DNA of 23,054 bases from Actinomycetes bacterium (GCA_030589175.1 JAUUWJ010000001.1:1-23054), one strand, 5' to 3'. Positions 14,762 through 22,884 are shown, numbered from the stretch's first letter. Notes: a model not told the origin generated them from the letters alone. Numbers and translations: made by a program.

Positions 14762-15684
14762 ATGACCTCCTCTATAAGAATATTCTTCTGACACATTTCT
14801 ATCTCTTTCGAGCTTTCAGGAGTGTTAATCATTCTATCCCCTGCCGCTTTGCCGGCACAAACTGCAATCTTAGCCGCATTTTCCAGAGACATATTATTCA
14901 CTACTCCGTAAGTAAAAGCACCGATTATTGAATCTTGAACCCCTATTCTGCTTCTTAAAGTATCTTTTTCCGGTTTAGCAATAAAAGCTTTTCCTTTCGA
15001 AACTATTAACTCACCGATAATTCCTTCACTAAACATTACGATTTGGGCTCCGTCAGACATTATTTTGTTTGCCGCTCTAATCTTGTTTTTTATGCTGTCA
15101 AGCGTTATTCCCAATACCTTTTCCCGCACTCTGATGTCAGGTTTGACAATATAAGGAGCCGCTTCTACTGCCCTCTCCAAAGCTTCGCCTGAAGTATTTA
15201 GAAATACGTTAATATTTTTATGCTTTGCTTTTCTGGCCAAGCTTTTGTAAATATCGACATCTATACCCGGTGGAATACTGCCGGCCATTATTACAAATTT
15301 TGCGTGGGATAAAGCCCTTTCATATATATCCATAAAACTTTCAAGTTCGTCAGGCTCAATTTTAGGGCCTCTTTCATTTATTTGGGTTTGCTTGCGTCTG
15401 TCTAAAACAATGTAGTTTGTTCGCGTCGATCCTTCAATTTGGGCAAAATTGGTAGTAACGTCTTTGCTTCTTAGATATTCGCCGACTTTTTTTCCCGTCA
15501 AATCTCCTAAAAAACCGGTGGCAACAACTTCTTCTTTGAAAAGCTTTAATACAATGGCCGCGTTGATTCCCTTTCCGCCGGCAATAATCTGGGGCATATC
15601 GGTTCTGTTAAGCTTATTGATTGAATATTTAGGTATTTCAAAAGTTTTATCTATTGAAGGATTTAAAGTTACAGTTAAAATCAT
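14758..15684 (-). CDS. PfkB-family sugar kinase (1-phosphofructokinase/tagatose-6-phosphate kinase type)
   Basis: ATP-dependent ribokinase-fold kinase of 308 residues. The opening MILTVTLNPSIDKTFEI and the GGKGINAA motif are typical of 1-phosphofructokinase and LacC-type enzymes; IMAGSIPPGI is the mid-protein signature. The second PfkB signature is unusual: where the family has GAGD, this protein reads IGVQDSIIGAFTYG, keeping the catalytic Asp but replacing the anion-hole Ala-Gly by Val-Gln. The usual SxGxxG before it reads MFSEGIIGELIV. It may be slow, have another phosphate donor, or be regulatory. I take the ATG at 15684 rather than the TTG three bases upstream. The gene opens a three-gene overlapping operon with CBS and antiporter genes. 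There is no fru PTS nearby, so fructose-1-phosphate as substrate is not supported. Confidence 0.85.
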   Translation of the reverse strand: MILTVTLNPSIDKTFEIPKYSINKLNRTDMPQIIAGGKGINAAIVLKLFKEEVVATGFLGDLTGKKVGEYLRSKDVTTNFAQIEGSTRTNYIVLDRRKQTQINERGPKIEPDELESFMDIYERALSHAKFVIMAGSIPPGIDVDIYKSLARKAKHKNINVFLNTSGEALERAVEAAPYIVKPDIRVREKVLGITLDSIKNKIRAANKIMSDGAQIVMFSEGIIGELIVSKGKAFIAKPEKDTLRSRIGVQDSIIGAFTYGVVNNMSLENAAKIAVCAGKAAGDRMINTPESSKEIEMCQKNILIEEVI

Positions 15685-15691
15685 CAAATAT

Positions 15692-15721
15692 ATAATACAG
15701 TAAAAGCTGCCTAAAGCTTAA
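15692..15721 (-). promoter_or_regulatory. Candidate promoter giving a leaderless pfkB transcript
   Basis: On the minus strand TATTAT (15697-15692) ends seven bases before the A of the pfkB ATG at 15684, and no ribosome binding site lies between. A poor -35 (TTAAGC, 18-base spacing) is upstream. This arrangement would start transcription at or next to the start codon. Confidence 0.4.
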
Positions 15722-15747
15722 GGGATTAAAGGAAATTATTGGATAAA

Positions 15748-15753
15748 TATACT
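15748..15753 (+). promoter_or_regulatory. Possible -10 element for the flavoprotein gene
   Basis: TATACT at 15748-15753 is one mismatch from TATAAT and lies 39 bases before the ATG at 15793. The -35 partner (ATTAAA, 17-base spacing) is weak, so this is only a candidate. Confidence 0.25.
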
Positions 15754-15792
15754 TTATTTGCCTAAGTTCAACAGTTATGCAAGGCTAAAGCT

Positions 15793-16374
15793 ATGAATAG
15801 AGTTAGTGTAAGCGCATTTTTAGGAAGCCCCCGTAAGGGCGGAAATACCGAAATACTTCTCAATAAAGCTCTTGAAGGAATCGATGAGAGTGGCGCTAAT
15901 TACACCGTTTTTAATCTAAACGAAATGGACATTAGAGGCTGTCAAGATTGCGGTGATTGTGAAGACACCGGAGTTTGCACTAAGACCGATGACATGGATG
16001 AAATATATGAGGTAATTCGCAACACAAACCGTTTTATCTTGGCTTCTCCCGTTTTTTTCTTTGGTCTGAGCGCCCAAGCCAAAGCTATGGTCGATAGAAC
16101 CCAAGCTTTTTGGTGTGAGAAATATCTACTAAAAAAACCGCTTCCCCAAAAACCGATAGCCAGAAAGGGTCTTTTTATCTCCGTAGGCGGAATGAAAAAA
16201 GAAATTGGCTATACTTGCACCCAGGCTTCGGCTAAAGCTTTTTTCAGAACCATAAGCGTAAACGAGCACCAAGCTCTATCTTATGTCGGTTTTGATAAAA
16301 AAGGAGCTATTCTGAAAAACTCCAAAGCTCTGGAAGAAGTTTATGAAGCAGGCAAGAAATTAGTTACCCCCTAA
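15793..16374 (+). CDS. Iron-sulfur flavoprotein (Isf-type NADPH-dependent FMN reductase family)
   Basis: A flavodoxin-fold electron-transfer protein of 193 residues. The FMN phosphate loop GSPRKGGNT is at 11-19. It is followed by the compact cluster motif C50-x2-C53-x2-C56-x5-C62, the spacing described for archaeal iron-sulfur flavoproteins that bind 4Fe-4S next to FMN. The flavin-contacting block ASPVFFFGLSAQAKAMVDRT is at 79-98. The C-terminal part has ISVGGM, as in this family. Likely role: moving electrons between ferredoxin-like donors and an oxidant or O2 detoxification in an anaerobe; the acceptor is not visible. AAGG sits nine bases before the ATG. It is divergent from pfkB with about 105 bases between. 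Confidence 0.88.
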   Translation: MNRVSVSAFLGSPRKGGNTEILLNKALEGIDESGANYTVFNLNEMDIRGCQDCGDCEDTGVCTKTDDMDEIYEVIRNTNRFILASPVFFFGLSAQAKAMVDRTQAFWCEKYLLKKPLPQKPIARKGLFISVGGMKKEIGYTCTQASAKAFFRTISVNEHQALSYVGFDKKGAILKNSKALEEVYEAGKKLVTP

Positions 16375-16448
16375 GACAAACAACATTCAAGATCAATTAA
16401 AGAACGCTCGCTAATTGCCGATATTAAATCCAACCTAACAGGAACAAG

Positions 16449-16808
16449 ATGATAGAGGGCAATTATCTAAAAGATAAGTGGGATAACTTGGCGGCACGAG
16501 ATTTATATGTTTTTTCTATAGCAGCAACTAGCCTTGCTTGCGGACTCTTCCTTTCTTTGATAGTTAAAAAATTGAGCTTTGTGGAAGGTGTTTTTTTCAC
16601 GCTATCAATCATAATTTGTACCTTGTTGTTGTTTTCTTATGTTAGTTCATTTCTCGCCAGCAAATGTGAAAATTGCTCTTTGCAATTAAAGCAAAGAGTA
16701 AAAGAAAGAAAACCTTTCTTGGGATTTGAAGCGAAGTGCGAGAAAAACCTAAGTTGCCTTTATTCGAAACTTCGTAGCTCAGTTACCGATTTTATTTCAT
16801 TAATCTAG
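16449..16808 (+). CDS. Small two-span membrane protein, unrecognised
   Basis: 119 residues with no family I know. A soluble amphipathic start (1-18) leads to two hydrophobic spans, about 20-40 (VFSIAATSLACGLFLSLIV) and 47-69 (VFFTLSIIICTLLLFSYVSSF), and then a basic cytosolic-looking tail of 50 residues with four Cys (in KCENCSL, AKCEK and LSCLY). The Cys spacing is not a standard zinc finger. AGGAAC lies about 6 bases before the ATG. It follows the flavoprotein on the same strand after 74 bases, so cotranscription is plausible, and it converges on gatB with a 24-base gap and no clear terminator. Confidence 0.65.
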   Translation: MIEGNYLKDKWDNLAARDLYVFSIAATSLACGLFLSLIVKKLSFVEGVFFTLSIIICTLLLFSYVSSFLASKCENCSLQLKQRVKERKPFLGFEAKCEKNLSCLYSKLRSSVTDFISLI

Positions 16809-16832
16809 GCTAAATTGTTAAGCAGAAACTTA

Positions 16833-18287
16833 TTAGATTTTCTTCTTGATTAGGCGATTTACGATTTCAGGATTTGCTTTTCCTTTGGAAAAACGCATTA
16901 CTTGGCCAACTAGAAATCCGAGAGCCTTTTCCTTGCCGCTTTTTAGATCTTCTACTGCTTGAGCATTTTCTTCGAGAACAGCATCTACAATCTTTTCAAT
17001 TTCACTCTCATCGACAATTTGGACAAGCTGTTTCTCTTCGACTATAATATCTGGCAACTTGCCGGTATTAAACATCTCGTCAAATACTTCTTTGGCAATC
17101 TTGCCGCTTATCGTTTTTTTGTCTATAAGATTTAAGAGATTTACCAAATGTTTCGGAGTTATGGCACTTTCATCGATTTCTAAATTAGCGTTCTTAAGGT
17201 GGTATGAAAATTCCCCGATTATCCAATTGCTAACATTTTTCGGATCTTTTTTATAGAGTTTGACTGCTTCATCAAAATAATCTCCTACCGCTTTTGACTG
17301 CGTTAAGACCCTGGCATCATGAGCCGGCAATCCATACTCTTCAATAAAACGTTTCTTTCTGTCTTTTGGTAATTCCGGTAACTTGCTCCTAATCTCCTCA
17401 ACATAATCCTCAGTTAAATTAAAAGGAACCAGATCCGGATCGGGAAAATAGCGATAATCCTGGACTTCCTCCTTGCGCCTAAGCGTTGTAGTCCGGCCAA
17501 GCTTCTCATCCCAATGCCTTGTTTCCTGGTGAACTTCCCCTCCGTTCCTTAAAAGTTCTTCCTGGCGCTCTATCTCAAAATTTAAAGCTTTCTTTAGAGA
17601 ACGAAAGCTGTTCATATTCTTAACTTCTGCTTTTACGCCAAATTCATTGCTTCCAACAGGACGCAAACTTATGTTAGCGTCAACACGCAATGAGCCCTCT
17701 TCCATATTACCGTCACTTACACCCAGATGTTGGACAATAGAGCGTAGCTGAGAAACAAAGGCCACTGCTTGTTCAGCCGAGCGAATGTCGGGTTCGGTAA
17801 CGGTTTCAGCCAAGGGCGTTCCGGCTCTGTTGAAATCTACTAAGCTATACTTTGCTTCGTGCAAGCGGCCCGATTTTGATTCGTGAAGAAGCTTGCCTGT
17901 ATCCTCTTCGATATGAGCCCTCAAAATTCTTACGCGCCGTTCTCCCCCATCCAGTTCGACATCAAGAAAGCCGTTACTGGCAACAGGAATATCATATTGG
18001 GAAATTTGATAATCTTTCGGCATATCCGGATAAAAGTAATTCTTCCGATGAAACTGAGAAATCGGATTTATTTTGCAGTTAAGAGCCAAACCTATCATTG
18101 TGATATATTCAATAGCTTTTTTGTTGGTAACCGGTAAAGTACCCGGTAATCCTAGGCAAATCGGGCAAGTGTGCGTATTGGGCTCTTCGCCAAAAGTTAC
18201 GGCCGAGCCGCAAAACATCTTAGATTCGGTAAGAAGCTCGACATGGATTTCCAAGCCGATTACCGCTTCATAATCTTTTACCGCCAT
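16833..18287 (-). CDS. gatB: Aspartyl/glutamyl-tRNA(Asn/Gln) amidotransferase subunit B
   Basis: tRNA-binding kinase subunit of GatCAB, which phosphorylates and then amidates Glu-tRNA(Gln) and Asp-tRNA(Asn). The 484-residue length is standard. Hallmarks: YEAVIGLEIHVELLTESKMF at the start, CPICLGLPGTLPVTN at 41-55, the FHRKNYFYPDMPKDYQISQY block, GRLHEAKYSLVDFNRAGTPL, and LRVDANISLRP. The YqeY-like C-terminal domain ends with LGFLVGQVMRFSKGKANPEI, which contacts the tRNA elbow. AGAGGTCGCT directly precedes the ATG. It is the last gene of the gat operon, after a CDF transporter 28 bases upstream. Confidence 0.97.
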   Translation of the reverse strand: MAVKDYEAVIGLEIHVELLTESKMFCGSAVTFGEEPNTHTCPICLGLPGTLPVTNKKAIEYITMIGLALNCKINPISQFHRKNYFYPDMPKDYQISQYDIPVASNGFLDVELDGGERRVRILRAHIEEDTGKLLHESKSGRLHEAKYSLVDFNRAGTPLAETVTEPDIRSAEQAVAFVSQLRSIVQHLGVSDGNMEEGSLRVDANISLRPVGSNEFGVKAEVKNMNSFRSLKKALNFEIERQEELLRNGGEVHQETRHWDEKLGRTTTLRRKEEVQDYRYFPDPDLVPFNLTEDYVEEIRSKLPELPKDRKKRFIEEYGLPAHDARVLTQSKAVGDYFDEAVKLYKKDPKNVSNWIIGEFSYHLKNANLEIDESAITPKHLVNLLNLIDKKTISGKIAKEVFDEMFNTGKLPDIIVEEKQLVQIVDESEIEKIVDAVLEENAQAVEDLKSGKEKALGFLVGQVMRFSKGKANPEIVNRLIKKKI

Positions 18288-18315
18288 AGCGACCTCTCAT
18301 CAACAATCTTTATCA

Positions 18316-19317
18316 TCACTTGAGATCCTTCTCTAAAGGCCGGTGGTCAATGATCTCAGGCTCGATGAAAACTTTTTTAACTTTTGGAACAACTTTGATG
18401 ATCTTTCTTTCCAGCTCATCAATCAATGACTCTTGTTCTGTTGAGCTCAGGCTATCGTTAATCTGTAAATGACTGGTTAGCAATATACTCTCCGGCCCCA
18501 TGTACATCGTGAGCAAGTCGATGACTTTTTCGACATTAGGCTCTTCTAAAAATACTTTGAGCATATGCTTCAATTCTTCTTTGCCGGCCGCCGCTCCCAA
18601 CAACAGCGTTCGTGCTTCTTTTGCCAAATAAAAAGCAACTACCGCTAGAATAATACCTATTAAGATCGAAGCTAAGCCTTCAAACAAAGCGGTTTCATAT
18701 ACTTTTGACAAATACATACCGATTGCGGCAAAAACCAAGCCAAAGAGAGCCGCTCCGTCTTCAAATAAAACTGTTTTTAAAGTCAGGTCGCGAGTTTGGG
18801 TAACAAAGTCGAGTAAGCTCTTTTTAGCTTTCTTCATGCCATGGCGTACTTCGCGAACGGCAATTCCAATTGAGATTGACTCAAAAATGAAAGCTATTCC
18901 TAAGACAGCAAGTCCTATTACAAAATATGACTGTTCGCTTCCATGGCCTCCCTCAATAATTTTTCTTGCTCCTTCGTATATTGAAAAGAAAGAGCCGACG
19001 AAAAATATAATTAGCGCTGCAATAAATGCCCAAAAAAATCTCTCTTTACCGTAGCCAAAAGGGTGCTTCTCATCAGCGGGTTTTGCGCCAAGTTTAAGGC
19101 TTATTATCAAAAAAAGCTGATTGAAAGTATCGGCAACAGAGTGAACAGCTTCGGCGAGCATTGCTATGCTGCCGCTAAAAATTGCGACAACAAACTTGGT
19201 AACCATAATCAAACCATTGCCTACAAAAGCAGCCCATACTATAACTTGTGGGTCAAAAGACTTATCTTCTTTTTGTTGGGCTACTTTGAGTTTGATAGCT
19301 TCTTTTTTAACTGCCAT
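18316..19317 (-). CDS. Cation diffusion facilitator (CDF) family metal transporter
   Basis: Exports Zn2+, Mn2+, Fe2+ or similar ions in exchange for protons. The 333-residue product has six hydrophobic spans, and TM2 carries the metal motif AEAVHSVADTFNQ (His59, Asp63). The family GYGKERFFWAF follows TM2-3. TM5 reads KTVLFEDGAALFGLVFA, with Glu186 and Asp187 where FieF-type proteins have a different ligand set, so it resembles the SLC30A9/ZNT9-like branch. A C-terminal CDF dimer domain begins near 250 (FLEEPNVEKVIDLLTMYMGP). Its ATG lies one base after the gatA stop, so it is embedded in the gat operon. The metal is not predictable by eye. Confidence 0.9.
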   Translation of the reverse strand: MAVKKEAIKLKVAQQKEDKSFDPQVIVWAAFVGNGLIMVTKFVVAIFSGSIAMLAEAVHSVADTFNQLFLIISLKLGAKPADEKHPFGYGKERFFWAFIAALIIFFVGSFFSIYEGARKIIEGGHGSEQSYFVIGLAVLGIAFIFESISIGIAVREVRHGMKKAKKSLLDFVTQTRDLTLKTVLFEDGAALFGLVFAAIGMYLSKVYETALFEGLASILIGIILAVVAFYLAKEARTLLLGAAAGKEELKHMLKVFLEEPNVEKVIDLLTMYMGPESILLTSHLQINDSLSSTEQESLIDELERKIIKVVPKVKKVFIEPEIIDHRPLEKDLK

Positions 19318-19318
19318 A

Positions 19319-20740
19319 TTAATTAAGCTTTGGCTTCTCCTTAAATTCTATTGTTTGCTCTAATGCATAAGCGGTTTTAAGTACTGTCATTTCATCCAAA
19401 TGCTTGCCCATTATTTGAAAACCGACAGGCAAACCTTCCGACAAGCCGCAAGGAACAGAAATAGCCGGGATACCGGCAAGATTAGCCGGTATTGTTGCAA
19501 TATCCGATAAGTACATCTGCAGCGGGTCATCTGTCTTCTCGCCAATTTCAAAGGCCGTTGAAGGTGTTGTCGGTGAAACCAGGACATCAGCTTTTTCAAA
19601 AGCTTTCTTAAAATCTTCTATTATTAGGGTGCGTATTTTTTGGGCTTGGCCGTAGTAAGCTTCAAAATAGCCGGTCGATAAGGCATAAGTCCCCAGCATT
19701 ATGCGCCTTTTTACTTCCTCGCCAAATCCAACTGATCGTGTTTTTTTATACATCTCAAGCAAGTCTTCGGCTTGAGCCCTGAATCCATAGCGCACGCCGT
19801 CAAAGCGGGCCAAATTCGAACTAGCTTCCGAAGGTGCAATAAGGTAATAAGCAGGCAAAGCATATTCAATGTGAGGCATGGAAACTTCAACAATTTGAGC
19901 ACCCTTGCTTTCTAGTTTCTTAGCAGCTTCAGAAAAGACATGCTCTATACCGGACTCGATTCCTTCAGCGACAAGTTCTTTTATAACGCCTATCTTTAAG
20001 CCTTTCACATTTGAAGTCAAAGCTTTTGGGTAATCAGGTATTTCGGTATTTAGAGAAGTTGAATCAAAAGCATCGTGTCCGGCAATAGCTTTTAGTAAAT
20101 GGGCGCAATCCGTAACGTCTTTGGTTATCGGCCCTATTTGATCCAGAGAAGAAGCAAAGGCGACAAGCCCATAACGTGATACCAGGCCGTATGTAGGCTT
20201 CATTCCCACTACCCCGCAAAAAGATGCCGGCTGCCTTATCGAGCCTCCCGTATCAGAGCCCAAAGCTGCTATACATTCGCCAGCCGCAACAGCAGCCGCA
20301 CTTCCGCCACTCGAGCCGCCGGGAACTCTCTTGGTGTCCCAAGGATTTTTAGTAATCTTAAAAGCGGAGTTCTCAGTCGAGGAGCCCATGGCAAATTCAT
20401 CTAAATTAGTTTTTCCGGTGAAAGCAACTCTTGCTTCTTTGAGCTTTTTTACAACCGTAGCGTCGTAAATAGGTACATAGTTCTCCAAGATTTTGGATGA
20501 ACAAGTTGTCTTAATGCCTTTAGTGCAGATATTGTCCTTAACTGCAACGGGTATATTTCTAAAGATTCCGGCTACATTATCATTATTATCCGGCTTCCCC
20601 TCAATAAAAGTAACGTAAGCATCGACATTTTTCTCGACAGATTCAATTCTTGAATTGACTGCGTCAGTAAGTTCCTTAGAGCTGAATTCTTTTTTTTGTA
20701 ATTTCTTATTTAATTCGTAAGCCGTTAACTCGTATAACAT
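19319..20740 (-). CDS. gatA: Glutamyl-tRNA(Gln) amidotransferase subunit A
   Basis: Glutaminase subunit of GatCAB, an amidase-signature enzyme that frees ammonia from glutamine. The catalytic triad is intact: Lys68 (PVAVKDNI), cis-Ser143 ([15 protein letters not shown]) and nucleophile Ser167 ([16 protein letters not shown]), at the same spacing as in Staphylococcus GatA. Length 473 is a little under the usual 480-490. [21 protein letters not shown] further marks GatA against other amidases. The gene is separated from gatC by an unusual 142-base spacer, and its stop is one base from the next start. Confidence 0.97.
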   Translation of the reverse strand: MLYELTAYELNKKLQKKEFSSKELTDAVNSRIESVEKNVDAYVTFIEGKPDNNDNVAGIFRNIPVAVKDNICTKGIKTTCSSKILENYVPIYDATVVKKLKEARVAFTGKTNLDEFAMGSSTENSAFKITKNPWDTKRVPGGSSGGSAAAVAAGECIAALGSDTGGSIRQPASFCGVVGMKPTYGLVSRYGLVAFASSLDQIGPITKDVTDCAHLLKAIAGHDAFDSTSLNTEIPDYPKALTSNVKGLKIGVIKELVAEGIESGIEHVFSEAAKKLESKGAQIVEVSMPHIEYALPAYYLIAPSEASSNLARFDGVRYGFRAQAEDLLEMYKKTRSVGFGEEVKRRIMLGTYALSTGYFEAYYGQAQKIRTLIIEDFKKAFEKADVLVSPTTPSTAFEIGEKTDDPLQMYLSDIATIPANLAGIPAISVPCGLSEGLPVGFQIMGKHLDEMTVLKTAYALEQTIEFKEKPKLN

Positions 20741-20743
20741 AAT

Positions 20744-20876
20744 AAATTCTAAATCCTAATATCGAAATCCTAAATAAATCCCAAATCCCAATCTTCAAAT
20801 GTTTAAATTCTTGTTTTGATATTTATATTTTGAACATTTGATATTGTTTAGAATTTAGGATTTAGTGCTTAGAATT
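20744..20876. repeat. Degenerate-word spacer with nested inverted repeats between gatC and gatA
   Basis: CTAAATCCTAA (20749-20759) is perfectly complementary to TTAGGATTTAG (20855-20865), and inside it CAAATGTT (20796-20803) pairs with AACATTTG (20833-20840). The left arm repeats the word AAATCCTAA or AAATCCCAA. The whole gap can fold into one long AT-rich hairpin inside the gat transcript, with no U-run. Origin and effect are unknown. Confidence 0.6.
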
Positions 20877-20882
20877 TCCCCT

Positions 20883-21164
20883 CTATATGATTCTCGGCAC
20901 CTTGAAAGCTCCTTCTTCGCTATCCGGTGCATTTGACAACGATTCTTCCTTGCTTACTTCATTGTCAACTTTATCTTCTCTAAGCACATTATTGATCTCT
21001 ACTGCATGAGAGGTAGGCTTAATCTCTTTTGTGCCAATTTCCGATATCTTGGCAACATGCTCTAAGATAACGCCAAGTTGAGAGGTAAACTTTTTTGCTT
21101 CCTTTTCACTTACCTCTAACCTAGCTAAGTTAGCAATATACTCTACTTCTTTTTTATCAATCAT
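20883..21164 (-). CDS. gatC: Glutamyl-tRNA(Gln) amidotransferase subunit C
   Basis: Small subunit that wraps around and stabilises GatA-GatB. The 93 residues show the family pattern: KKEVEYIANLARLEVSEKEA at the start, the LGVILEHVAKISEI helix, and a C-terminal LREDKV...APDSEEGAFKVPRII. The ATG overlaps the stop of the upstream CPBP gene as ATGA, with AGGAG 8 bases upstream, so translation is coupled. Confidence 0.95.
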   Translation of the reverse strand: MIDKKEVEYIANLARLEVSEKEAKKFTSQLGVILEHVAKISEIGTKEIKPTSHAVEINNVLREDKVDNEVSKEESLSNAPDSEEGAFKVPRII

Positions 21165-21937
21165 TTAATTACTCCTATAGTCAAAATCATAATAACAAAA
21201 AGAACACCATTATTTACAAAATGAGCAAAAACCGAGGGCCAAATCGAGCCGCTTCGCTTTGCAATATAACCAAGACCAAAACCTATCAAAAGAAACATTG
21301 GAAACTGAATAAAATATATATGAATGGAGGCAAAAATAAATGAAGAAATAAGAGCTCCGACAAAAAACCCATAACGCTTGTCAAGGTAACCAAATAGAAA
21401 ACCTCTAAAGACTACCTCTTCTACTATCGGAGCCAGGATAACAATGGTAATTCCAAGCAACACCAGACCAAATAAGTCTTTTCCGAAGATATTTAAGTAA
21501 TCATTAATCTGGGTGTTTGGTTTAAAGCCGGTAGCCGTCAAAAAAGTATCGTATAAAAACGTAGTCCCAAAGAAAAATATGTTAAAAAACACTACATATA
21601 TTAAATACTTAGATGAAAAACTCCTTAATCCAATTTGAGATATATTTATTTTTCTCAACTTGATATACAAAACTATCATCAAAGAAGTAATTATGAACGA
21701 AGCCAGAATACTTAGAGAAAAAATGGCCGAGTATTTTCCAAGCGCTAAGTTTAATATTTTATCTGAAATAACGCCCGATTTGATACTGCCTAATAATTGT
21801 TGCCAATTCAGAATCAAGATTGCAATCATTGCCATAAAACCGGCAATTACCTGTACCGCAATAAAGGCAATAAAAGGCAGAATAGCATCGAACCATTTTA
21901 ATTCATCTTTTACAGGTGACTGTTTAATTTCATCCAT
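21161..21937 (-). CDS. CPBP family intramembrane metalloprotease (first paralogue)
   Basis: Multi-span membrane protein of the CAAX-protease/bacteriocin-processing (Abi) family, 258 residues. The three conserved motifs are present: EEVVFRGF with Glu173, Glu174 and Arg178; His206 in FASIHIYF; and HFVNN with His239 and Asn243. A soluble N-terminal 15 residues precede about eight spans. Substrates of bacterial members are mostly unknown; some process peptides, others confer bacteriocin self-immunity. It is the second of two tandem paralogues between ligA and gatC. The start at 21937 lacks a strong ribosome binding site, and the structured element at 21973-22098 ends 36 bases upstream. Confidence 0.9.
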   Translation of the reverse strand: MDEIKQSPVKDELKWFDAILPFIAFIAVQVIAGFMAMIAILILNWQQLLGSIKSGVISDKILNLALGKYSAIFSLSILASFIITSLMIVLYIKLRKINISQIGLRSFSSKYLIYVVFFNIFFFGTTFLYDTFLTATGFKPNTQINDYLNIFGKDLFGLVLLGITIVILAPIVEEVVFRGFLFGYLDKRYGFFVGALISSFIFASIHIYFIQFPMFLLIGFGLGYIAKRSGSIWPSVFAHFVNNGVLFVIMILTIGVIK

Positions 21938-21972
21938 TTTGCACTCGTTTGTTAATTATAACTAAATTCTAG

Positions 21973-22098
21973 GTGGAGCCCCACAGGCAAGCTCGTTGGC
22001 ATCTTTCAATACGATGCTGGGCGAACATCCTGCACCGAGAGCTCATAGTGTATGAAACCATTCACCCCGATGTATCGGATGGCTCTCTGGTGCACGGG
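21973..22098 (-). ncRNA. Structured element, copy 2 (candidate structured or guide-like RNA; strand inferred)
   Basis: Same architecture as the 12967-13081 copy. P1: TGCACC (22031-22036) and GAGAGCT (22037-22043) pair with GGCTCTC (22081-22087) and GGTGCA (22089-22094), again leaving a T (22088) and a C (22095) bulged before GGG. Inside, CATA-GTG-TATG (22044-22054) and CCGA-TGTA-TCGG (22067-22078). To the left, GCATC (21999-22003)/GATGC (22013-22017), then GAGC (21976-21979)/GCTC (21991-21994). Stem bases change in compensating pairs relative to copy 1, while GCACCGA, AACCATTCA and TCTGGTGC persist. It lies between the two CPBP genes and would be transcribed with them, in the leader of the downstream one. 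Confidence 0.6.
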
Positions 22099-22123
22099 AA
22101 GATTATCGAAAAACTAGTAACTG

Positions 22124-22819
22124 TCAAACACTTACAAGCAGTATTATGAAGAAGAAAAGATTATTAATAGAATGGAGCATTATTGCCGGATAAACCGATT
22201 TATATCTCTCGAAAATGTAGCCCAATAGAATACCTATGGCCAAAAAAACCGGAAGGCCGGTAAGAAAACCAAAATGAAATAGAGCAAAAATAAGAGCGCT
22301 TATTAAAATGCCTAGAGTAACGCCGTAGCGTTTTCTAAAAGCCTGGTACAAAAAAGATCGGAAAAATATCTCTTCAACGATAGGAGCAATAACAACGGTG
22401 ACTAGGAAGACAACGATAAACCCTAAAATAGAGGTACCAAATATTTCCACGATAGGGGAGGCCGAATCCGGCGGCTGTACTCCGACTAATCTTAAGAAAG
22501 AAGCCCATAAAATTTCAAAAACAAAAATCGCTATGAAAAACAAAATGGCATATCCTAGAGCCGGTAGAAAAGAAAATTTTGAGAAAGCTAATTTGTCTAA
22601 GTGAGCCTTTGTTAAGTAATAAACAACTATGAATATAGCTCCATAAAGTAGAGCGGTAATAATTCCAACTGTAATTGGTGCAGGAAGCCTAATAATGCCT
22701 GAGCCGACTAGAGCTGAAACTATAACGTTAAATAAAATAGCTAGTCCTAGAAGTGATAAAATCCCCCACCAAGCTTGCGATGTTCCCCATGGCAGATCAT
22801 TTTCTTCATTTTTTTTCAC
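22124..22819 (-). CDS. CPBP family intramembrane metalloprotease (second paralogue)
   Basis: 231 residues from the GTG at 22819, with the family motifs EEIFFRSF (Glu149, Glu150, Arg154), His182 in FALFHFGF, and LHSINN (His216, Asn220). It is related to the neighbour at 21161-21937 but clearly diverged, so the tandem pair is old. The start is uncertain. The frame is open back to a CTG at 22888 that overlaps the ligA stop and has GAGAGG 8 bases upstream. That would add 23 residues rich in Lys and Glu (DLPKSKKAEEEAPKKEE), an odd charged cytosolic head. The GTG has only a weak site. Confidence 0.87.
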   Translation of the reverse strand: MKKNEENDLPWGTSQAWWGILSLLGLAILFNVIVSALVGSGIIRLPAPITVGIITALLYGAIFIVVYYLTKAHLDKLAFSKFSFLPALGYAILFFIAIFVFEILWASFLRLVGVQPPDSASPIVEIFGTSILGFIVVFLVTVVIAPIVEEIFFRSFLYQAFRKRYGVTLGILISALIFALFHFGFLTGLPVFLAIGILLGYIFERYKSVYPAIMLHSINNLFFFIILLVSV

Positions 22820-22884
22820 TTCTTCTTTTTTAGGAGCCTCTTCTTCGGCCTTTTTTGATTTTGGTAAGTCTTTATCTTGACGAT

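Noticed and set aside
14762..14794. Eleven-residue N-terminal extension of the CBS protein
   Set aside because: The TTG at 14761 has an immediate AGGAGGT site, gives the family's usual start, and overlaps the kinase stop as TTGA; the upstream start has no site.
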